A stretch of 64,000 nucleotides of DNA from Roseinatronobacter alkalisoli. Its GTDB lineage: Bacteria > Pseudomonadota > Alphaproteobacteria > Rhodobacterales > Rhodobacteraceae. Of the stretch, positions 17,512-27,946 are shown in pieces. The first letter of the stretch is position 1. Each line of letters opens with the position of its first letter. Where the stretch lies: contig NZ_JAQZSM010000010.1 of assembly GCF_028745735.1 (NCBI RefSeq), positions 62,001 to 126,000 on the forward strand, in the 5' to 3' direction. The position numbers and the translations under genes are program-made. Under the pieces are notes generated by a model that worked only from the letters and a program-made list of their open reading frames with translations, was not told the origin of the DNA and made no database searches.

Positions 17512-18204
17512 TTATCCCCCGTATTTCCGCCAGATCGCACCATCGCCCAGACCCTGCACAAAGGCCGCATGCGCAGCGCTTTCAGCATCGGTCAGGCGTG
17601 GGGGTAGGGGGGCAGGGCGTTTTGGCAATGGCTGGCGCGACTGGTTCGCACTGGCACTGCCGGATGATGAACTCAGCCCGAAATCCGGCTGTTGCCCACC
17701 CAGAAGTTCCAGATACACCTCTGCCAGAATTTCACTGTCCAGAAGCGCACCGTGCAGGGTGCGCGACGAATTATCAATGGCAAAGCGGCGGCACAGCGCA
17801 TCAAGCGACGCCGGCGAGCCGGGAAATTTCTTGCGCGCCAATGCCAGCGTGTCAAATGCGCGGTCATTGGGCAGCGGCGGCAGGTTCAGCCAGCCCAGTT
17901 CAGCGTTGATGAACCGCATGTCAAAGCTGGCATTATGGATCACCAGCCGGTCATCCCCGATAAAGGCCAGAAAATCCTGTACGATATGCTTGAACACCGG
18001 CTTGTCGCGCAGAAAATCATCGCCCAGACCATGCACCTCGAACGCTTCTTTCGGCATCGGGCGTTCGGGGTTGATATATTGGTGATAGGTATTCCCTGTG
18101 GGCATCAGATTCACCAGCTCAACCACACCGATCTCAACAATCCTGTGCCCTTCGCTGGGTTCAAACCCTGTCGTTTCGGTATCCATCACAAGTTCGCGCA
18201 TCAT
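17512..18204 (-). CDS. dnaQ: DNA polymerase III epsilon subunit (3'-5' exonuclease)
   Basis: The proofreading subunit of the replicative polymerase. The 230 residues have exonuclease motif [12 protein letters not shown] (Asp8, Glu10), motif II with [16 protein letters not shown], and motif [19 protein letters not shown] proline-rich C-terminal tail ([13 protein letters not shown]), which in the family docks on the polymerase alpha subunit, follows. The start overlaps the coaE stop by four bases, so it is the last gene of a maf-aroE-coaE-dnaQ operon. Confidence 0.95.
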   Translation of the reverse strand: MMRELVMDTETTGFEPSEGHRIVEIGVVELVNLMPTGNTYHQYINPERPMPKEAFEVHGLGDDFLRDKPVFKHIVQDFLAFIGDDRLVIHNASFDMRFINAELGWLNLPPLPNDRAFDTLALARKKFPGSPASLDALCRRFAIDNSSRTLHGALLDSEILAEVYLELLGGQQPDFGLSSSSGSASANQSRQPLPKRPAPLPPRLTDAESAAHAAFVQGLGDGAIWRKYGG

Positions 18205-18779
18205 CTGCCCCCAAGTTCCGCAATCACATCACGCACTTTGGCACGTGCGCTGTCCATATCAACGGTTTCAATGATGAAATCCGCGCGCGCACGTTTTTCC
18301 GCATCCGGCATCTGCCGCGACAGGATCATATCCAATTGTTCCGCCGTCATATCATCGCGCGCAAGCACACGGGTACGCTGAATATCAGGCGGCGCGGTCA
18401 CAACCAATACCCCGTCCACCGATATGCCCCCTTCCAGCAGCAACGGCACGTCCAGCACCACCAACGGCGCCCCTGTGCCCGCGATGAACGCTTCCCTGTC
18501 TGCCGCCACCAGCGGGTGTACCACGGCTTCCAGGCGCCGCAACGCGGTCTTGTCCTGCGCGATCCAGTCTTTCAGGCGGGCGCGGTCAATTGCGCCATCC
18601 ACCACGGCTTGCGGGCATAATGCGCCCACTGGCCCCACGGCAGCGCCGCCCTTGGCATATAACGCGTGTACCGCGGCATCTGCGTCCCATACCGGCACCC
18701 CCTCATTGCGGAACATTTGCGCGGTGGTTGATTTGCCCATGCCGATGGACCCGGTCAGGCCCAGCACATAGGGCGTCAT
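18201..18779 (-). CDS. coaE: Dephospho-CoA kinase
   Basis: Phosphorylates the 3'-OH of dephospho-CoA with ATP, the last step of coenzyme A synthesis. The 192-residue P-loop kinase has [12 protein letters not shown] at residues 7-18, the [10 protein letters not shown] substrate segment and DVPLLLE. It overlaps aroE upstream and dnaQ downstream by four bases each, so the three are translationally coupled. Confidence 0.95.
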   Translation of the reverse strand: MTPYVLGLTGSIGMGKSTTAQMFRNEGVPVWDADAAVHALYAKGGAAVGPVGALCPQAVVDGAIDRARLKDWIAQDKTALRRLEAVVHPLVAADREAFIAGTGAPLVVLDVPLLLEGGISVDGVLVVTAPPDIQRTRVLARDDMTAEQLDMILSRQMPDAEKRARADFIIETVDMDSARAKVRDVIAELGGR

Positions 18780-19606
18780 TGGCCCAGCACCGCAAGGCGC
18801 AGCGCATCCGTCACCTGTGGTGTCTGCCCGAACCAGCGTTCAAACCCCGGAACCGCCTGATGCAACAACATGCCCAACCCATCCACAACCGGATTGCCCC
18901 GCGCCTGCGCGCGTATCAGCAAATCCGTCATCAAGGGCGTATAGACGATATCTGTGACCAGCGCCGCCGGTGACAGCCCGTCCAGCGGCATGTCCAATGC
19001 AGGATTCCCCGCCATGCCCAATGCGGATGTATTGACCAGTAAGCCCAGATCATCCAGCCCTTGCGCCCGGTCCGCCCAGTCGCAAACAGTAACCTGCGGG
19101 CCGAATTCCTGTGCCAGCCCTTCGGCGCGTGCACGTGTCCGGTTGCACAGCCGCACTTCCGGCACACCCGCATCCAGCAACGCCACGATAACGGCCCGCG
19201 CGGCACCACCGGCACCCAGCACCAGCGCCGGCGCGGCACTTGGCTGCCAATCCGGCGCGGCCTGTCGCAAATTCGCTAAAAACCCGTAACCATCGGTATT
19301 ATCAGCATGAATATGCCCGTCAGCGCCAAATGTCAGCGTATTTGCCGCGCCAATTCGGGCCGCGACAGGCGACACATCATCCGCCAGCGTCAGAACATGT
19401 TCTTTATGCGGGATCGTAACATTGGCCCCTACAAAACCCATACGCGGCATGGTCCGCAACACGGTTTCCAGATCCGCCGGGTCAACATGAAGCGGCACAT
19501 AATGCCCGCGCAAACCATATTCGCGCAGCCATGACCCATGCACCAGCGGCGATTTGCTGTGCCCGATCGGGCACCCGATGACCCCGGCCAGTGGTATCTT
19601 GCTCAT
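18776..19606 (-). CDS. aroE: Shikimate dehydrogenase
   Basis: NADPH-dependent reduction of 3-dehydroshikimate to shikimate in aromatic amino-acid synthesis. The 276 residues show the substrate motif [12 protein letters not shown], the catalytic Lys in [11 protein letters not shown], Asp in [13 protein letters not shown], the cofactor loop [12 protein letters not shown] with NRTRARAE selecting NADPH, and [18 protein letters not shown] at the C-terminus. It overlaps maf (upstream) and coaE (downstream) by four bases. Confidence 0.96.
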   Translation of the reverse strand: MSKIPLAGVIGCPIGHSKSPLVHGSWLREYGLRGHYVPLHVDPADLETVLRTMPRMGFVGANVTIPHKEHVLTLADDVSPVAARIGAANTLTFGADGHIHADNTDGYGFLANLRQAAPDWQPSAAPALVLGAGGAARAVIVALLDAGVPEVRLCNRTRARAEGLAQEFGPQVTVCDWADRAQGLDDLGLLVNTSALGMAGNPALDMPLDGLSPAALVTDIVYTPLMTDLLIRAQARGNPVVDGLGMLLHQAVPGFERWFGQTPQVTDALRLAVLGQ

Positions 19607-20196
19607 CCCTCAATCACCCCGCGCAAGGACAAATAATTCAGCAATTCCAGCAAGGGCAGGCCAAGTATGGTGAAATAGTCGCCCTGCACCTGAGCAAACA
19701 GCCGCACGCCTTCTTCTTCCAGCTTATAGGCACCCACGGATTCGGAAATGCCGGGCCAATTCCGCGCGATATAGCTGTCCAGATAGCTGTCTGAAAACTG
19801 GCGCATCGTCAACCGCGCCACACCCACATGTCGCCAGACCGGCTCTCCATTCTGATACAGCACTGCCGCCGACAAAAGCTGATGCGTCTGGCCACGCAAT
19901 TGCAGCAACTGGGCGCGCGCCTTCTGCGCGGTTTCGGGTTTCTCCAGACATGCGCCTTTCAGTGACAACACCTGATCACATCCCAACACCAATGCATCCG
20001 GCCTGCGCCCCGCAACCTTGCGCGCCTTGCTTTCGGCCAGCGTGTCGGCAATATCGCGCGGCGGCGCCCCATCCATGACCAAAGCGTCACGGATCGCGTG
20101 TTCATCAACCCGCGCCGGATGAACATCCACATCCAGCCCCGCGTTGCGCAACATTTGCGCCCGAATGCCAGAACCAGAAGCCAGAATGAAGGACAT
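19603..20196 (-). CDS. maf: Maf-family nucleotide pyrophosphatase
   Basis: Maf proteins hydrolyse non-canonical or pyrimidine nucleoside triphosphates to monophosphates. The 197-residue protein has the N-terminal LASGSGIRAQMLRNAGLD, DALVLGCDQVLSL and SESVGAYKLEEEGVRLF. Two features deviate: SGSGIR replaces the common SxSPRR, and GCDQV is the YceF-like form. It is the first gene of the leftward operon. Its ATG touches a perfect DnaA box at the left edge of the origin region, so its promoter lies inside oriC. Confidence 0.9.
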   Translation of the reverse strand: MSFILASGSGIRAQMLRNAGLDVDVHPARVDEHAIRDALVMDGAPPRDIADTLAESKARKVAGRRPDALVLGCDQVLSLKGACLEKPETAQKARAQLLQLRGQTHQLLSAAVLYQNGEPVWRHVGVARLTMRQFSDSYLDSYIARNWPGISESVGAYKLEEEGVRLFAQVQGDYFTILGLPLLELLNYLSLRGVIEG

Positions 20197-20341
20197 GTGG
20201 ATAACCCTGTGTGAATCCCGCAGGACAACGAAGGTGCAAAACACCAACAACCCCGCCATTATGGCTTTGCTGTCATTTTACCCACCCTCACGCAAGGCCC
20301 CATGGCGGAAAATCCACATGTTCAATGCTGAATCCGGGCAC

Positions 20342-20350
20342 TGTGGATAA
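20342..20350 (-). promoter_or_regulatory. DnaA box
   Basis: A perfect TTATCCACA on the minus strand (TGTGGATAA on plus), at the left border of the AT-rich tract of oriC. The other perfect boxes are at the maf start and 20472-20480. Confidence 0.8.
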
Positions 20351-20461
20351 CATGAAATTCTGGTTTCTGAAATTTGTATATTCTTGTTTCGTTCCACTAT
20401 AACTTATTGAATTATATTACACTTTAAGAAAAATCTTACATTTCTGACATTTGTATTCCTG

Positions 20462-20494
20462 TGTGTATAACTGTGGATAAAAACCTTATCCCCA
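20462..20494. promoter_or_regulatory. Cluster of three DnaA boxes at the right side of oriC
   Basis: TGTGTATAA (one mismatch), TGTGGATAA (perfect) and the inverted TTATCCCCA (one mismatch) lie within 33 bases. Close spacing of strong and weak boxes next to an AT-rich tract is the usual architecture of a DnaA assembly site. Confidence 0.75.
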
Positions 20495-20574
20495 TATCAA
20501 CAGGCCCTACTAACAACATCATTTCCTTTCTATATTTCTTTATTTATTAGAAGGGACAGATGAAAGGCTGAAAC

Positions 20575-21015
20575 ATGCTCGCAACCCTCTATCCCTGGAT
20601 CAAGGCACTTCACATCATGGCTGTCATCAGCTGGATGGCCGGGTTGTTCTATCTGCCACGGCTGTTTGTCTATCACGTTGAACGTGGGCATGATGCACAG
20701 GGCATGGATAATGTGTTTCAGGTCATGGAACTGAAACTGCTGCGTGTCATCATGAACCCCGCAATGATCGTGGCATGGGTCAGTGGGCTGACATTGGCTG
20801 CAATGCCATGGGTGCTGAATACCAGTGCTATCTGGCCCTACAGCAAACTGGCAGCACTGATCGGCATGACATGGTTTCATATCTGGTGCGCCAGACGGCG
20901 GCGCATTTTTGCAGAAGGCGGGAATACACTGACCGGGCGGCACTACCGTATGATGAACGAAGTGCCCACTGTGCTGATGGTCATCATCGTTCTTTCAGTC
21001 GTGGTGAAATTCTAG
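20575..21015 (+). CDS. hemJ: Protoporphyrinogen IX oxidase HemJ
   Basis: A 146-residue inner-membrane protein with four hydrophobic helices. HemJ oxidises protoporphyrinogen IX to protoporphyrin IX in bacteria lacking HemG/HemY. The signature [27 protein letters not shown] with its haem-liganding histidine is intact, as are [22 protein letters not shown] and [18 protein letters not shown]. It is the first gene to the right of oriC and is transcribed away from it, towards rho, as in many alphaproteobacteria. Confidence 0.95.
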   Translation: MLATLYPWIKALHIMAVISWMAGLFYLPRLFVYHVERGHDAQGMDNVFQVMELKLLRVIMNPAMIVAWVSGLTLAAMPWVLNTSAIWPYSKLAALIGMTWFHIWCARRRRIFAEGGNTLTGRHYRMMNEVPTVLMVIIVLSVVVKF

Positions 21016-21076
21016 CGCAGATTGACTCTGTCCTTGTATTGTTGTATCGGGACTTTGCTTTGCCGTCCGGCGAAAG

Positions 21077-21092
21077 CGTTTCACGTGAAACA
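21077..21092. promoter_or_regulatory. parS: parS site 1 (ParB-binding centromere sequence)
   Basis: CGTTTCACGTGAAACA: 15 of 16 bases of the consensus TGTTTCACGTGAAACA. The only parS of the four that is intergenic, between hemJ and rho. Confidence 0.85.
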
Positions 21093-21149
21093 GTCGCACC
21101 AATATCCCGCCACCCCCTGAACCGGGCATGCGGGCAAGCAGGATTTCCC

Positions 21150-22466
21150 ATGTCTGATGTCATGACCCCGGATGCCGAAACCGATATCGAAATCGAAGAA
21201 CCCGGCAGTCTGAACCTGGCCGACCTGAAGGCGAAAAGCCCGGCTGAGCTGTTGGCTATGGCCGAAGATCTGGAAATTGAAAACGCCCCGTCCATGCGCA
21301 AGGGCGAGATGATGTTTTCCATCCTGAAAGAACGCGCCGAAGAAGGCTGGACCATCTATGGCGATGGCGTGATAGAAGTGCTGCAGGACGGGTTTGGTTT
21401 TCTGCGCTCGCCAGAGGCAAACTATCTGCCCGGCCCTGATGATATTTATGTCTCCCCTGAAATGATCCGCCAGTATTCCCTGCGCAGTGGTGATACAATT
21501 GAAGGTGAAATTCAGGCGCCCGCTGAAAATGAACGCTATTTTGCCATTACCAAGGTAACCCAGATCAATTTCGACGGTCCGGAAATGGCCCGCCACAAGG
21601 TTCATTTCGACAACCTGACGCCGCTGTATCCGGATGAACGCCTGTGGATGGAAACCAGCGATCCCGCCACAAAGGACCGCTCTGCACGGATCATCGACAT
21701 TGTGTCGCCCCTGGGCAAGGGGCAGCGCGCGCTGATCGTCGCGCCCCCGCGCACGGGTAAAACCGTTCTCCTGCAAAACATCGCCCACAGCATCGAGAAG
21801 AACCACCCCGAATGCTATCTTATCGTTCTGCTGATCGATGAACGCCCGGAAGAAGTGACGGACATGCAGCGTTCCGTGAAGGGAGAGGTGATTGCCTCCA
21901 CCTTCGATGAACCGGCGACCCGCCACGTTGCCGTGTCCGAAATGGTCATCGAAAAAGCCAAGCGTTTGGTCGAACATAAACGCGATGTGGTCATTTTGCT
22001 GGATTCCATCACCCGCCTTGGCCGCGCGTTCAACACCGTTGTACCCAGCTCTGGCAAGGTGCTGACAGGTGGGGTCGATGCCAACGCCCTGCAGCGCCCC
22101 AAGCGCTTCTTTGGGGCCGCACGCAACATCGAAGAAGGTGGTTCACTGACCATTATCGCAACAGCCCTGATCGACACCGGCTCGCGCATGGATGAAGTGA
22201 TCTTTGAAGAATTCAAGGGCACAGGTAACAGCGAAATCGTTCTTGACCGCAAGGTTGCTGACAAGCGCGTATTCCCGGCCATCGACATTCTGAAATCCGG
22301 CACCCGGAAAGAAGAACTTCTGATCGAGAAGATGGACATGCAGAAAACCTTCGTTCTGCGCCGTATCCTGAACCCGATGGGCACGACAGATGCGATCGAA
22401 TTCCTGATTTCCAAACTGAAGCAAACCAAGACCAACAGCGATTTCTTCGACTCGATGAACGCATAA
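21150..22466 (+). CDS. rho: Transcription termination factor Rho
   Basis: The hexameric RNA-dependent ATPase that ends transcription at Rho-dependent terminators. The 438 residues include an N-terminal helix bundle ([21 protein letters not shown]), the cold-shock-like RNA-binding domain ([20 protein letters not shown]), the Walker [12 protein letters not shown] near residue 200, [12 protein letters not shown] and the C-terminal secondary RNA site with [26 protein letters not shown]. The frame is open upstream through hemJ in another frame; [10 protein letters not shown] after AGGA is the sensible start. An ATG four codons later is an alternative. Confidence 0.97.
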   Translation: MSDVMTPDAETDIEIEEPGSLNLADLKAKSPAELLAMAEDLEIENAPSMRKGEMMFSILKERAEEGWTIYGDGVIEVLQDGFGFLRSPEANYLPGPDDIYVSPEMIRQYSLRSGDTIEGEIQAPAENERYFAITKVTQINFDGPEMARHKVHFDNLTPLYPDERLWMETSDPATKDRSARIIDIVSPLGKGQRALIVAPPRTGKTVLLQNIAHSIEKNHPECYLIVLLIDERPEEVTDMQRSVKGEVIASTFDEPATRHVAVSEMVIEKAKRLVEHKRDVVILLDSITRLGRAFNTVVPSSGKVLTGGVDANALQRPKRFFGAARNIEEGGSLTIIATALIDTGSRMDEVIFEEFKGTGNSEIVLDRKVADKRVFPAIDILKSGTRKEELLIEKMDMQKTFVLRRILNPMGTTDAIEFLISKLKQTKTNSDFFDSMNA

Positions 22467-22476
22467 GGGGGCCGCG

Positions 22477-23763
22477 ATGGATACGATTTTCGCGCTGGCC
22501 TCTGCCCGCGGGAAATCGGGCGTCGCGGTCATTCGTCTGTCTGGTCCGCAAGCACATGCTGTCGCAGGCGCGATGGCAGGCACCCTTCCGCCGCCGCGCC
22601 AGACCGCATTGCGCAAGCTGGTTACCCCCGCTGGCGAATTGCTGGACCATGGGCTGGTCGTGGTGTTCGGCCGCGGTGCCAGCTTCACCGGCGAAGATGT
22701 GGTCGAGTTCATGTTGCATGGCAGTCTTGCAACCGTTGCTGCGGTCGAATCCTGTCTGGCGCAGGATCACGGCTTGCGGCTTGCGGAACCGGGCGAATTT
22801 ACCCGCCGTGCGCTGGAAAATGGCGTCATGGACCTCACGCAGGTCGAAGGGCTTGGCGATCTGCTGGATGCCGAAACTGAAAGCCAGCGCCGGCAAGCGC
22901 TGCGCGTGCTGGAAGGGGCAATCGGAAAACTGGTTGGCGGGTGGCGTAACCATCTGCTGAAAGCCGCCGCATTGGTTGAAGCTGGCATAGATTTCGTTGA
23001 AGAAGATGTTGGGAACTGGGATGACCAGATTCTTGTGGAACTTCAAACTGTTCGGGACCAACTGCAGTCTGAAATTGCAGGGCAGGGCGCACGTGAACGG
23101 GTACAGACCGGGTTTGAAATTGCGCTGGTCGGTTCCGTCAATGCGGGAAAATCCACCCTGCTGAATGCACTTGCGGGGCGCGAAGCGGCGATCACATCAG
23201 AAATTGCCGGAACCACCCGCGACGTGATTGAATTACGCATGGATATCGGCGGTTTTGCGGTCACGTTGCTGGATACGGCCGGTCTGCGCGAAACAGATGA
23301 AGTGATCGAATCCATCGGGATTGAACGCGGACAGGCGCGCGCCAGGCATGCCGATATGCGCATCATCTTGTGCGATTCGCCCTTTGACCCACCACCGGTA
23401 GCAGTTTTGCCAGATGATATTGTTCTGTTCAGCAAGGCCGATCTGTATCCTGACCAACCGGGTGGTGTTTCTGGTAAAACAGGGCAAGGGCTGGATATGC
23501 TGCTTGACCGGATCAAATCAGAGCTGGCGCAACGGGTAGCGCGAGACGGGGTGACAGTGCGCCGCCGCCATCTACAGGCGATGCTGTCCGCGCAAGCCGC
23601 CCTGAGCGAAGCGATTGATAAATTGTCGTCACAGGACTATATCCCGGAACTGTTGGCAGCCGACATCCGCCAGGCAATCAACGCGCTTGATTCGCTGATT
23701 GGTAAAATAGATGTAGAGGATCTGCTGGGGGATATTTTCAGTTCCTTCTGTATCGGCAAATAG
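22477..23763 (+). CDS. mnmE: tRNA modification GTPase MnmE
   Basis: With MnmG it installs carboxymethylaminomethyl groups at uridine 34 of tRNAs reading split codon boxes. The 428 residues have the folate-binding N-terminal domain ([22 protein letters not shown]), the GTPase domain with P-loop [14 protein letters not shown] from about residue 219, GTTRDVIE and DTAGLRET, and the invariant C-terminal FCIGK, whose cysteine takes part in the reaction. Its partner mnmG follows directly. Confidence 0.97.
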   Translation: MDTIFALASARGKSGVAVIRLSGPQAHAVAGAMAGTLPPPRQTALRKLVTPAGELLDHGLVVVFGRGASFTGEDVVEFMLHGSLATVAAVESCLAQDHGLRLAEPGEFTRRALENGVMDLTQVEGLGDLLDAETESQRRQALRVLEGAIGKLVGGWRNHLLKAAALVEAGIDFVEEDVGNWDDQILVELQTVRDQLQSEIAGQGARERVQTGFEIALVGSVNAGKSTLLNALAGREAAITSEIAGTTRDVIELRMDIGGFAVTLLDTAGLRETDEVIESIGIERGQARARHADMRIILCDSPFDPPPVAVLPDDIVLFSKADLYPDQPGGVSGKTGQGLDMLLDRIKSELAQRVARDGVTVRRRHLQAMLSAQAALSEAIDKLSSQDYIPELLAADIRQAINALDSLIGKIDVEDLLGDIFSSFCIGK

Positions 23764-23766
23764 GAG

Positions 23767-23782
23767 TGTTTCACGTGAAACA
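23767..23782. promoter_or_regulatory. parS: parS site 2, at the start of mnmG
   Basis: A perfect 16/16 TGTTTCACGTGAAACA. It overlaps the mnmG start region: both candidate start codons (GTG at 23766 and GTG at 23775) touch or lie in the palindrome. Confidence 0.92.
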
Positions 23783-25637
23783 TTACGACGTCATTGTGAT
23801 TGGTGGTGGCCATGCCGGAACAGAAGCCGCGCTTGCGGCCGCGCGCATGGGGGCGCAGACGGCGCTTGTCACCTTCCGCAAGCAGGATCTGGGCGTCATG
23901 TCCTGCAACCCCGCGATTGGCGGTCTGGGCAAGGGCCATCTGGTGCGTGAAATTGACGCCCTTGATGGGCTGATGGGTCGCGCCGGGGACTATGCTGCAA
24001 TTCAGTATCGGCTGTTGAACCGGTCCAAGGGGCCAGCGGTGCAGGGGCCACGGGTTCAGGCAGACCGCAAACGCTACGCTGAATTTGTCGGGCGCACCGT
24101 TCTGGCCGCTGACGGGCTGGATGTGATAGCCGGTGAAGTGACCGCATTGTTGATAGAAGGGGACTCTGTTGTCGGCATAACGCTGAACTCCGACACAGAT
24201 ATACGCGCGCAATCCGTTGTTCTGACCACCGGCACATTCCTTGGTGGCAAGGTGTTCATCGGCGATGTGAGCTTTGCGGCGGGGCGCATGGGAAATGCTG
24301 CATCCAGCATACTTGCCCAGCAATTGCGCGGGCTTGGCCTGCCGATGGGGCGGTTGAAAACCGGAACGCCGCCACGGTTGGACGGAAAAACCATCAACTG
24401 GGACATACTGGAGAAGCAACCGGGTGATGAAGACCCCGAATTCCTGTCCTTCCGGACCGACCATGTCATCGCAAATCAGGTGGCTTGCGCAATCACGCAT
24501 ACCAACCCGCAAACCCATGATATTATTCGTGAAAACCTGGCGCTGTCAGCCATGTATGGTGGCCATATCGAAGGGGTGGGGCCGCGCTACTGCCCGTCGA
24601 TCGAAGACAAGATCACCCGCTTCGCTGATAAATCATCGCATCAGGTCTTTCTGGAACCCGAAGGGCTGGATGATGACACGGTATATCCCAACGGCATCTC
24701 CACATCTTTGCCGGAAAATGTGCAAGAAGCCTATGTCCGGACAATTTCCGGGTTGGAGGATGTTCGCATCCTGCAGCCGGGTTACGCCATTGAATATGAT
24801 TATCTGGACCCCCGCGCGCTGAAATCCACCTTGCAATTGAAGGCGCTGAACGGGTTTTACCTGGCGGGGCAGATCAACGGCACAACCGGGTATGAGGAAG
24901 CGGGCGCACAAGGCTTGGTCGCGGGGCTGAATGCCGCGCTTGGTGCATTGGGGCGCCCGCCCGCAAGTTTCAGCCGGGCCGACAGCTATATCGGTGTCAT
25001 GATTGATGACCTGATTTCCCGCGGCGTGGCCGAACCCTACCGCATGTTTACATCGCGCGCAGAATACCGCCTGTCCCTGCGCGCCGATAATGCAGATCAG
25101 CGGTTGACCCCGCTGGGGCTTGATCTGGGCTGCATTTCTGATGAACGCACGGCCGCGTTTCTGACCAAGACCGACCGGTTGGACCGCGCCCGCAACCAGA
25201 TGCGCGCCGTCACGTTCACATCGCGGCAGTTGAACGCGAATGGCCATAAGGTCAGTGAAGACGGGGTCCGCCGCGACGCGCTGACTTTGCTCGGGTTGCA
25301 GGGGTTTGATTTCGCGACACTGGAATTGCTCGCGCCAGATCTGGCGCAGATCGATGCGCAAACCAAGGCGCAGCTGGAGAAAGAGATGGTGTATCACGCC
25401 TATCTGGAACGGCAGAATGCACAGATCAGGGCGCTGAAGGCTGATGAGAATCGTCGCTTTCCGGATGGGTTCGATTTTGCGTCCGTCAGCGGGTTATCGC
25501 ATGAGTTGATTGGCAAACTGATGACGGCGCAGCCCGAAACGATGGCGCAGGCCGCCAGAATTGACGGCATGACCCCGGCCGCGCTGGTGCTGCTGCTGTC
25601 TCGTTTGCAGCAACGCGAAAGGCGTGCGTCGGCATGA
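23775..25637 (+). CDS. mnmG: tRNA uridine-5-carboxymethylaminomethyl synthesis enzyme MnmG (GidA)
   Basis: The FAD- and NADH-dependent partner of MnmE. The protein has the FAD loop [44 protein letters not shown], the [12 protein letters not shown] motif, [17 protein letters not shown]-type sequence and the C-terminal [10 protein letters not shown]. The start is chosen at GTG in GTGAAACATTACGAC because AGGAG lies eight bases before it. The frame also opens at a GTG at 23766, which would add FHV and read through the whole parS palindrome, but it overlaps the ribosome site. Between mnmE and rsmG on the same strand, with an ATGA overlap to rsmG. Confidence 0.96.
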   Translation: MKHYDVIVIGGGHAGTEAALAAARMGAQTALVTFRKQDLGVMSCNPAIGGLGKGHLVREIDALDGLMGRAGDYAAIQYRLLNRSKGPAVQGPRVQADRKRYAEFVGRTVLAADGLDVIAGEVTALLIEGDSVVGITLNSDTDIRAQSVVLTTGTFLGGKVFIGDVSFAAGRMGNAASSILAQQLRGLGLPMGRLKTGTPPRLDGKTINWDILEKQPGDEDPEFLSFRTDHVIANQVACAITHTNPQTHDIIRENLALSAMYGGHIEGVGPRYCPSIEDKITRFADKSSHQVFLEPEGLDDDTVYPNGISTSLPENVQEAYVRTISGLEDVRILQPGYAIEYDYLDPRALKSTLQLKALNGFYLAGQINGTTGYEEAGAQGLVAGLNAALGALGRPPASFSRADSYIGVMIDDLISRGVAEPYRMFTSRAEYRLSLRADNADQRLTPLGLDLGCISDERTAAFLTKTDRLDRARNQMRAVTFTSRQLNANGHKVSEDGVRRDALTLLGLQGFDFATLELLAPDLAQIDAQTKAQLEKEMVYHAYLERQNAQIRALKADENRRFPDGFDFASVSGLSHELIGKLMTAQPETMAQAARIDGMTPAALVLLLSRLQQRERRASA

Positions 25638-26251
25638 CAGAAACCACGATTGCCGGCATCAATGTTTCACGTGAAACAATGGACCGGCTGAATGCATATT
25701 CCGCGCTGCTGGAGAAGTGGAATCGCAAGATAAATCTGGTTGCGCCCGCCACGATACCGACCCTGTGGCAGCGGCATATCGTTGATTCCGCGCAGGTATT
25801 TGCCCTGACACCCCGCGATGTAGGGGTTTGGGCGGATTTCGGATCCGGGGGCGGCCTGCCCGGTGCGGTGTGTGCGATTCTGGCGGCGGAGCATATGCCG
25901 GAGTGTCATTTTACCCTTGTTGAAAGCGATAAACGCAAGGCCGCGTTCCTGATGACAGTTGCGCGTGAACTGGGCCTGCCGGTGCGTGTGCTGGCCCAAC
26001 GGGTTGAGGCAGTAGATCCGTTGAATGCGGGGGCGGTTTCTGCGCGCGCGCTGGCGCCGCTCCCGCAACTATTGGCATGGATCAGCCCGCATCTTGCACA
26101 GGGGGGAATAGCGCTTTTGCCGAAGGGAAAAACATGGCAGGAAGAACTTGAAGCCGCCCGTTCTGAATGGCAATTTGCTGTTACTCCGCATATCAGCCAG
26201 ACCGACCCGGCGGCGCGTTTGCTGGAAATAAAGGATCTTTCGCGTGTCTAA
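25634..26251 (+). CDS. rsmG: 16S rRNA (guanine(527)-N7)-methyltransferase RsmG (GidB)
   Basis: Methylates G527 of 16S rRNA with S-adenosylmethionine. The 205 residues contain [22 protein letters not shown], the SAM-binding [28 protein letters not shown] and [14 protein letters not shown]. The segment NVSRET near residue 11 is encoded by a perfect parS palindrome. The ATG overlaps the mnmG stop, and its 3' end overlaps the parA GTG start by eight bases. Confidence 0.96.
   Translation: MTETTIAGINVSRETMDRLNAYSALLEKWNRKINLVAPATIPTLWQRHIVDSAQVFALTPRDVGVWADFGSGGGLPGAVCAILAAEHMPECHFTLVESDKRKAAFLMTVARELGLPVRVLAQRVEAVDPLNAGAVSARALAPLPQLLAWISPHLAQGGIALLPKGKTWQEELEAARSEWQFAVTPHISQTDPAARLLEIKDLSRV
25663..25678. 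promoter_or_regulatory. parS: parS site 3, inside rsmG
   Basis: A perfect TGTTTCACGTGAAACA within codons 10-15 of rsmG. Confidence 0.92.
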
Positions 26252-27059
26252 TCCAGGAACCACCCGAATCATTGCGGTTGCCAATCAGAAGGGTGGCGTA
26301 GGCAAGACGACAACGGCCATCAACCTGGCTTCCGCATTGGCGGAGCAGGGCATGCGGACATTGCTGATTGATCTGGACCCGCAAGGAAATGCCTCGACCG
26401 GGCTGGGGGTGGAACCGGGGGCGCGAAAATACACCACATATGACCTGATTTTTGCAGAGGTTCCGGCAGGAAAAATCATCGTCCAGACGGAACAGGACGG
26501 TCTATATCTTGTCCCTGCAACGACTGATCTTTCGTCGGCGGATATTGAACTGATGTCGCGGGCCAGACGGTCGCATCTGCTGCATGATGCGCTGCGCCAG
26601 CCGGATATATTCCACGAGGGGTTTGACTATATCCTGATTGATTGCCCGCCATCGCTGAGTTTGCTGACGGTCAATGCGATGGTGGCGTCGCATTCGGTTC
26701 TGGTGCCGCTACAGGCGGAATTTTTTGCGCTGGAAGGATTGTCGCAACTTATGCTGACTGTACGCGAATTGCGTGACACGGCGAATCCGCAGCTGCGCAT
26801 CGAAGGTATTTTGCTGACGATGTATGACAAGCGCAACAATCTGGCCCAACAGGTCGAAGAAGACGCACGCGGGAATCTGGGTGATCTGGTCTTTGAAACC
26901 ATTATTCCGCGCAATGTACGTATCAGCGAAGCGCCATCCTATGCGGTGCCGGTCTTGCGCTATGACACGCAGTCAAAAGGGGCGGTGGCCTATCGGCAGC
27001 TTGCTGTAGAATTGCTGACAAAACATAATAAATCCCTAAGGGAAAGGGCAGTATCATGA
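26244..27059 (+). CDS. parA: Chromosome partitioning ATPase ParA (Soj)
   Basis: A Walker-type partition ATPase that moves ParB-bound origins to the cell poles. The 271 residues have the deviant Walker A NQKGGVGKTTT (Lys16 and Lys21), the Walker B stretch YILIDCPPSLSLLTVNAM and the switch sequence LVPLQAEFFALEGLSQL. There is no N-terminal DNA-binding extension, as usual for chromosomal ParA. It starts with GTG inside the end of rsmG; its stop overlaps the parB ATG, so parA-parB are coupled. parS sites lie on both sides. Confidence 0.97.
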   Translation: MSNPGTTRIIAVANQKGGVGKTTTAINLASALAEQGMRTLLIDLDPQGNASTGLGVEPGARKYTTYDLIFAEVPAGKIIVQTEQDGLYLVPATTDLSSADIELMSRARRSHLLHDALRQPDIFHEGFDYILIDCPPSLSLLTVNAMVASHSVLVPLQAEFFALEGLSQLMLTVRELRDTANPQLRIEGILLTMYDKRNNLAQQVEEDARGNLGDLVFETIIPRNVRISEAPSYAVPVLRYDTQSKGAVAYRQLAVELLTKHNKSLRERAVS

Positions 27060-27946
27060 CCGAACGCAAGCTGGAACGCCGTGGGCTGGGCCGGGGTCTA
27101 TCCGCGTTGATGGCGGATGTCACGGCAACGACGCAGACCGATAGCGCAGTGGGCGAACACCAGGGTCGTGAACAGCGCTTGCCGGTTGAAAAACTGGTGC
27201 CGAACCCTGATCAGCCACGGCGGCATTTTGATGACACCTCGCTTGCTGAACTTGCGGCTTCGATCAAGGAAAAGGGCGTTATCCAGCCGCTGATCGTCCG
27301 GATGAAGGGCGATATGTATGAAATCATCGCGGGCGAGCGGCGCTGGCGTGCCGCGCAGCGTGCGCAGGTTCATGAAGTCCCTGTAATCATTCGGGATTTT
27401 ACCGATACTGAAGTGCTGGAAATCGCGATTATCGAGAATATCCAGCGCGCCGACCTGAACCCCGTGGAAGAGGCGATGGGCTACCGCCAGTTGATCGAGC
27501 GGTTTGGCCATACGCAGGAAAAACTGGCAGAGGCGATGGGCAAAAGCAGATCGCATATCGCCAACCTGATGCGCTTGCTGACCTTGCCTGAAGATGTGCT
27601 GGCCATGTTGCGCGAAGGGCGGTTAAGTGCCGGTCATGCGCGGGCGTTGATTACCGCTGATCTGCCATCGACATTGGCCCGCAAGGTTGTGGCCGAAGGG
27701 CTGAGCGTGCGTCAGACAGAGGCGCTGGTGAAAAAGCCAGATGTGGAATCGCGCAAGAAAACCGCAAGCCGTAGCAACCAGAAAGATGCGGATCTGATTG
27801 CCCTGCAAAATGACCTGTCAGCGGCGCTGAAACTGCCTGTCGATATTACCTATGACGGCGGCGGCAAGGGGCAGGTGGTCATCAAATACCGGTCGATGGA
27901 AGAAATGGACCGTCTGTGCAAGGTGTTGGGCAACCCTATTGTATAA
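27056..27946 (+). CDS. parB: Chromosome partitioning protein ParB (Spo0J)
   Basis: The CTP-dependent clamp that loads at parS and spreads along DNA. The 296 residues show the N-terminal ParA-stimulating segment RRGLGRGLSALMAD, the CTPase/ParB-box region with ELAASIKEKGVIQPLIVR and IIAGERRWRAAQRA, ENIQRADLNPVEEA, and a helix-turn-helix (HTQEKLAEAMGKSRSHIANLMRL) that reads parS. The C-terminal dimerisation domain ends in VIKYRSMEEMDRLCKVLG. Its 3' end overlaps the convergent hemW gene by 11 bases. Confidence 0.97.
   Translation: MTERKLERRGLGRGLSALMADVTATTQTDSAVGEHQGREQRLPVEKLVPNPDQPRRHFDDTSLAELAASIKEKGVIQPLIVRMKGDMYEIIAGERRWRAAQRAQVHEVPVIIRDFTDTEVLEIAIIENIQRADLNPVEEAMGYRQLIERFGHTQEKLAEAMGKSRSHIANLMRLLTLPEDVLAMLREGRLSAGHARALITADLPSTLARKVVAEGLSVRQTEALVKKPDVESRKKTASRSNQKDADLIALQNDLSAALKLPVDITYDGGGKGQVVIKYRSMEEMDRLCKVLGNPIV

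Larger units (their letters stand above)
20196..20574. other. oriC: Chromosomal replication origin (oriC) region
   Basis: A 378-base gap without a credible gene, far more AT-rich than its surroundings. It contains three perfect DnaA boxes (TGTGGATAA, the reverse of TTATCCACA) at 20196-20204, 20342-20350 and 20472-20480, plus one-mismatch boxes at 20462-20470 (TGTGTATAA) and 20486-20494 (TTATCCCCA, opposite direction). The AT-rich stretch 20360-20460 lies between the boxes and is the likely unwinding element. GANTC methylation-type sites are at 20213 and 20330, and TAAGA-AAAA-TCTTA at 20425-20438 resembles a degenerate CtrA site. The flanks (maf operon left, hemJ-rho-mnmEG-parAB right, diverging) match origin regions known in Rhodobacterales. 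Confidence 0.85.

Noticed and set aside
20201-20402. Short open frames inside the oriC gap
   Set aside because: Low-complexity peptides with no ribosome site; the DnaA boxes and AT-rich tract explain the region better.
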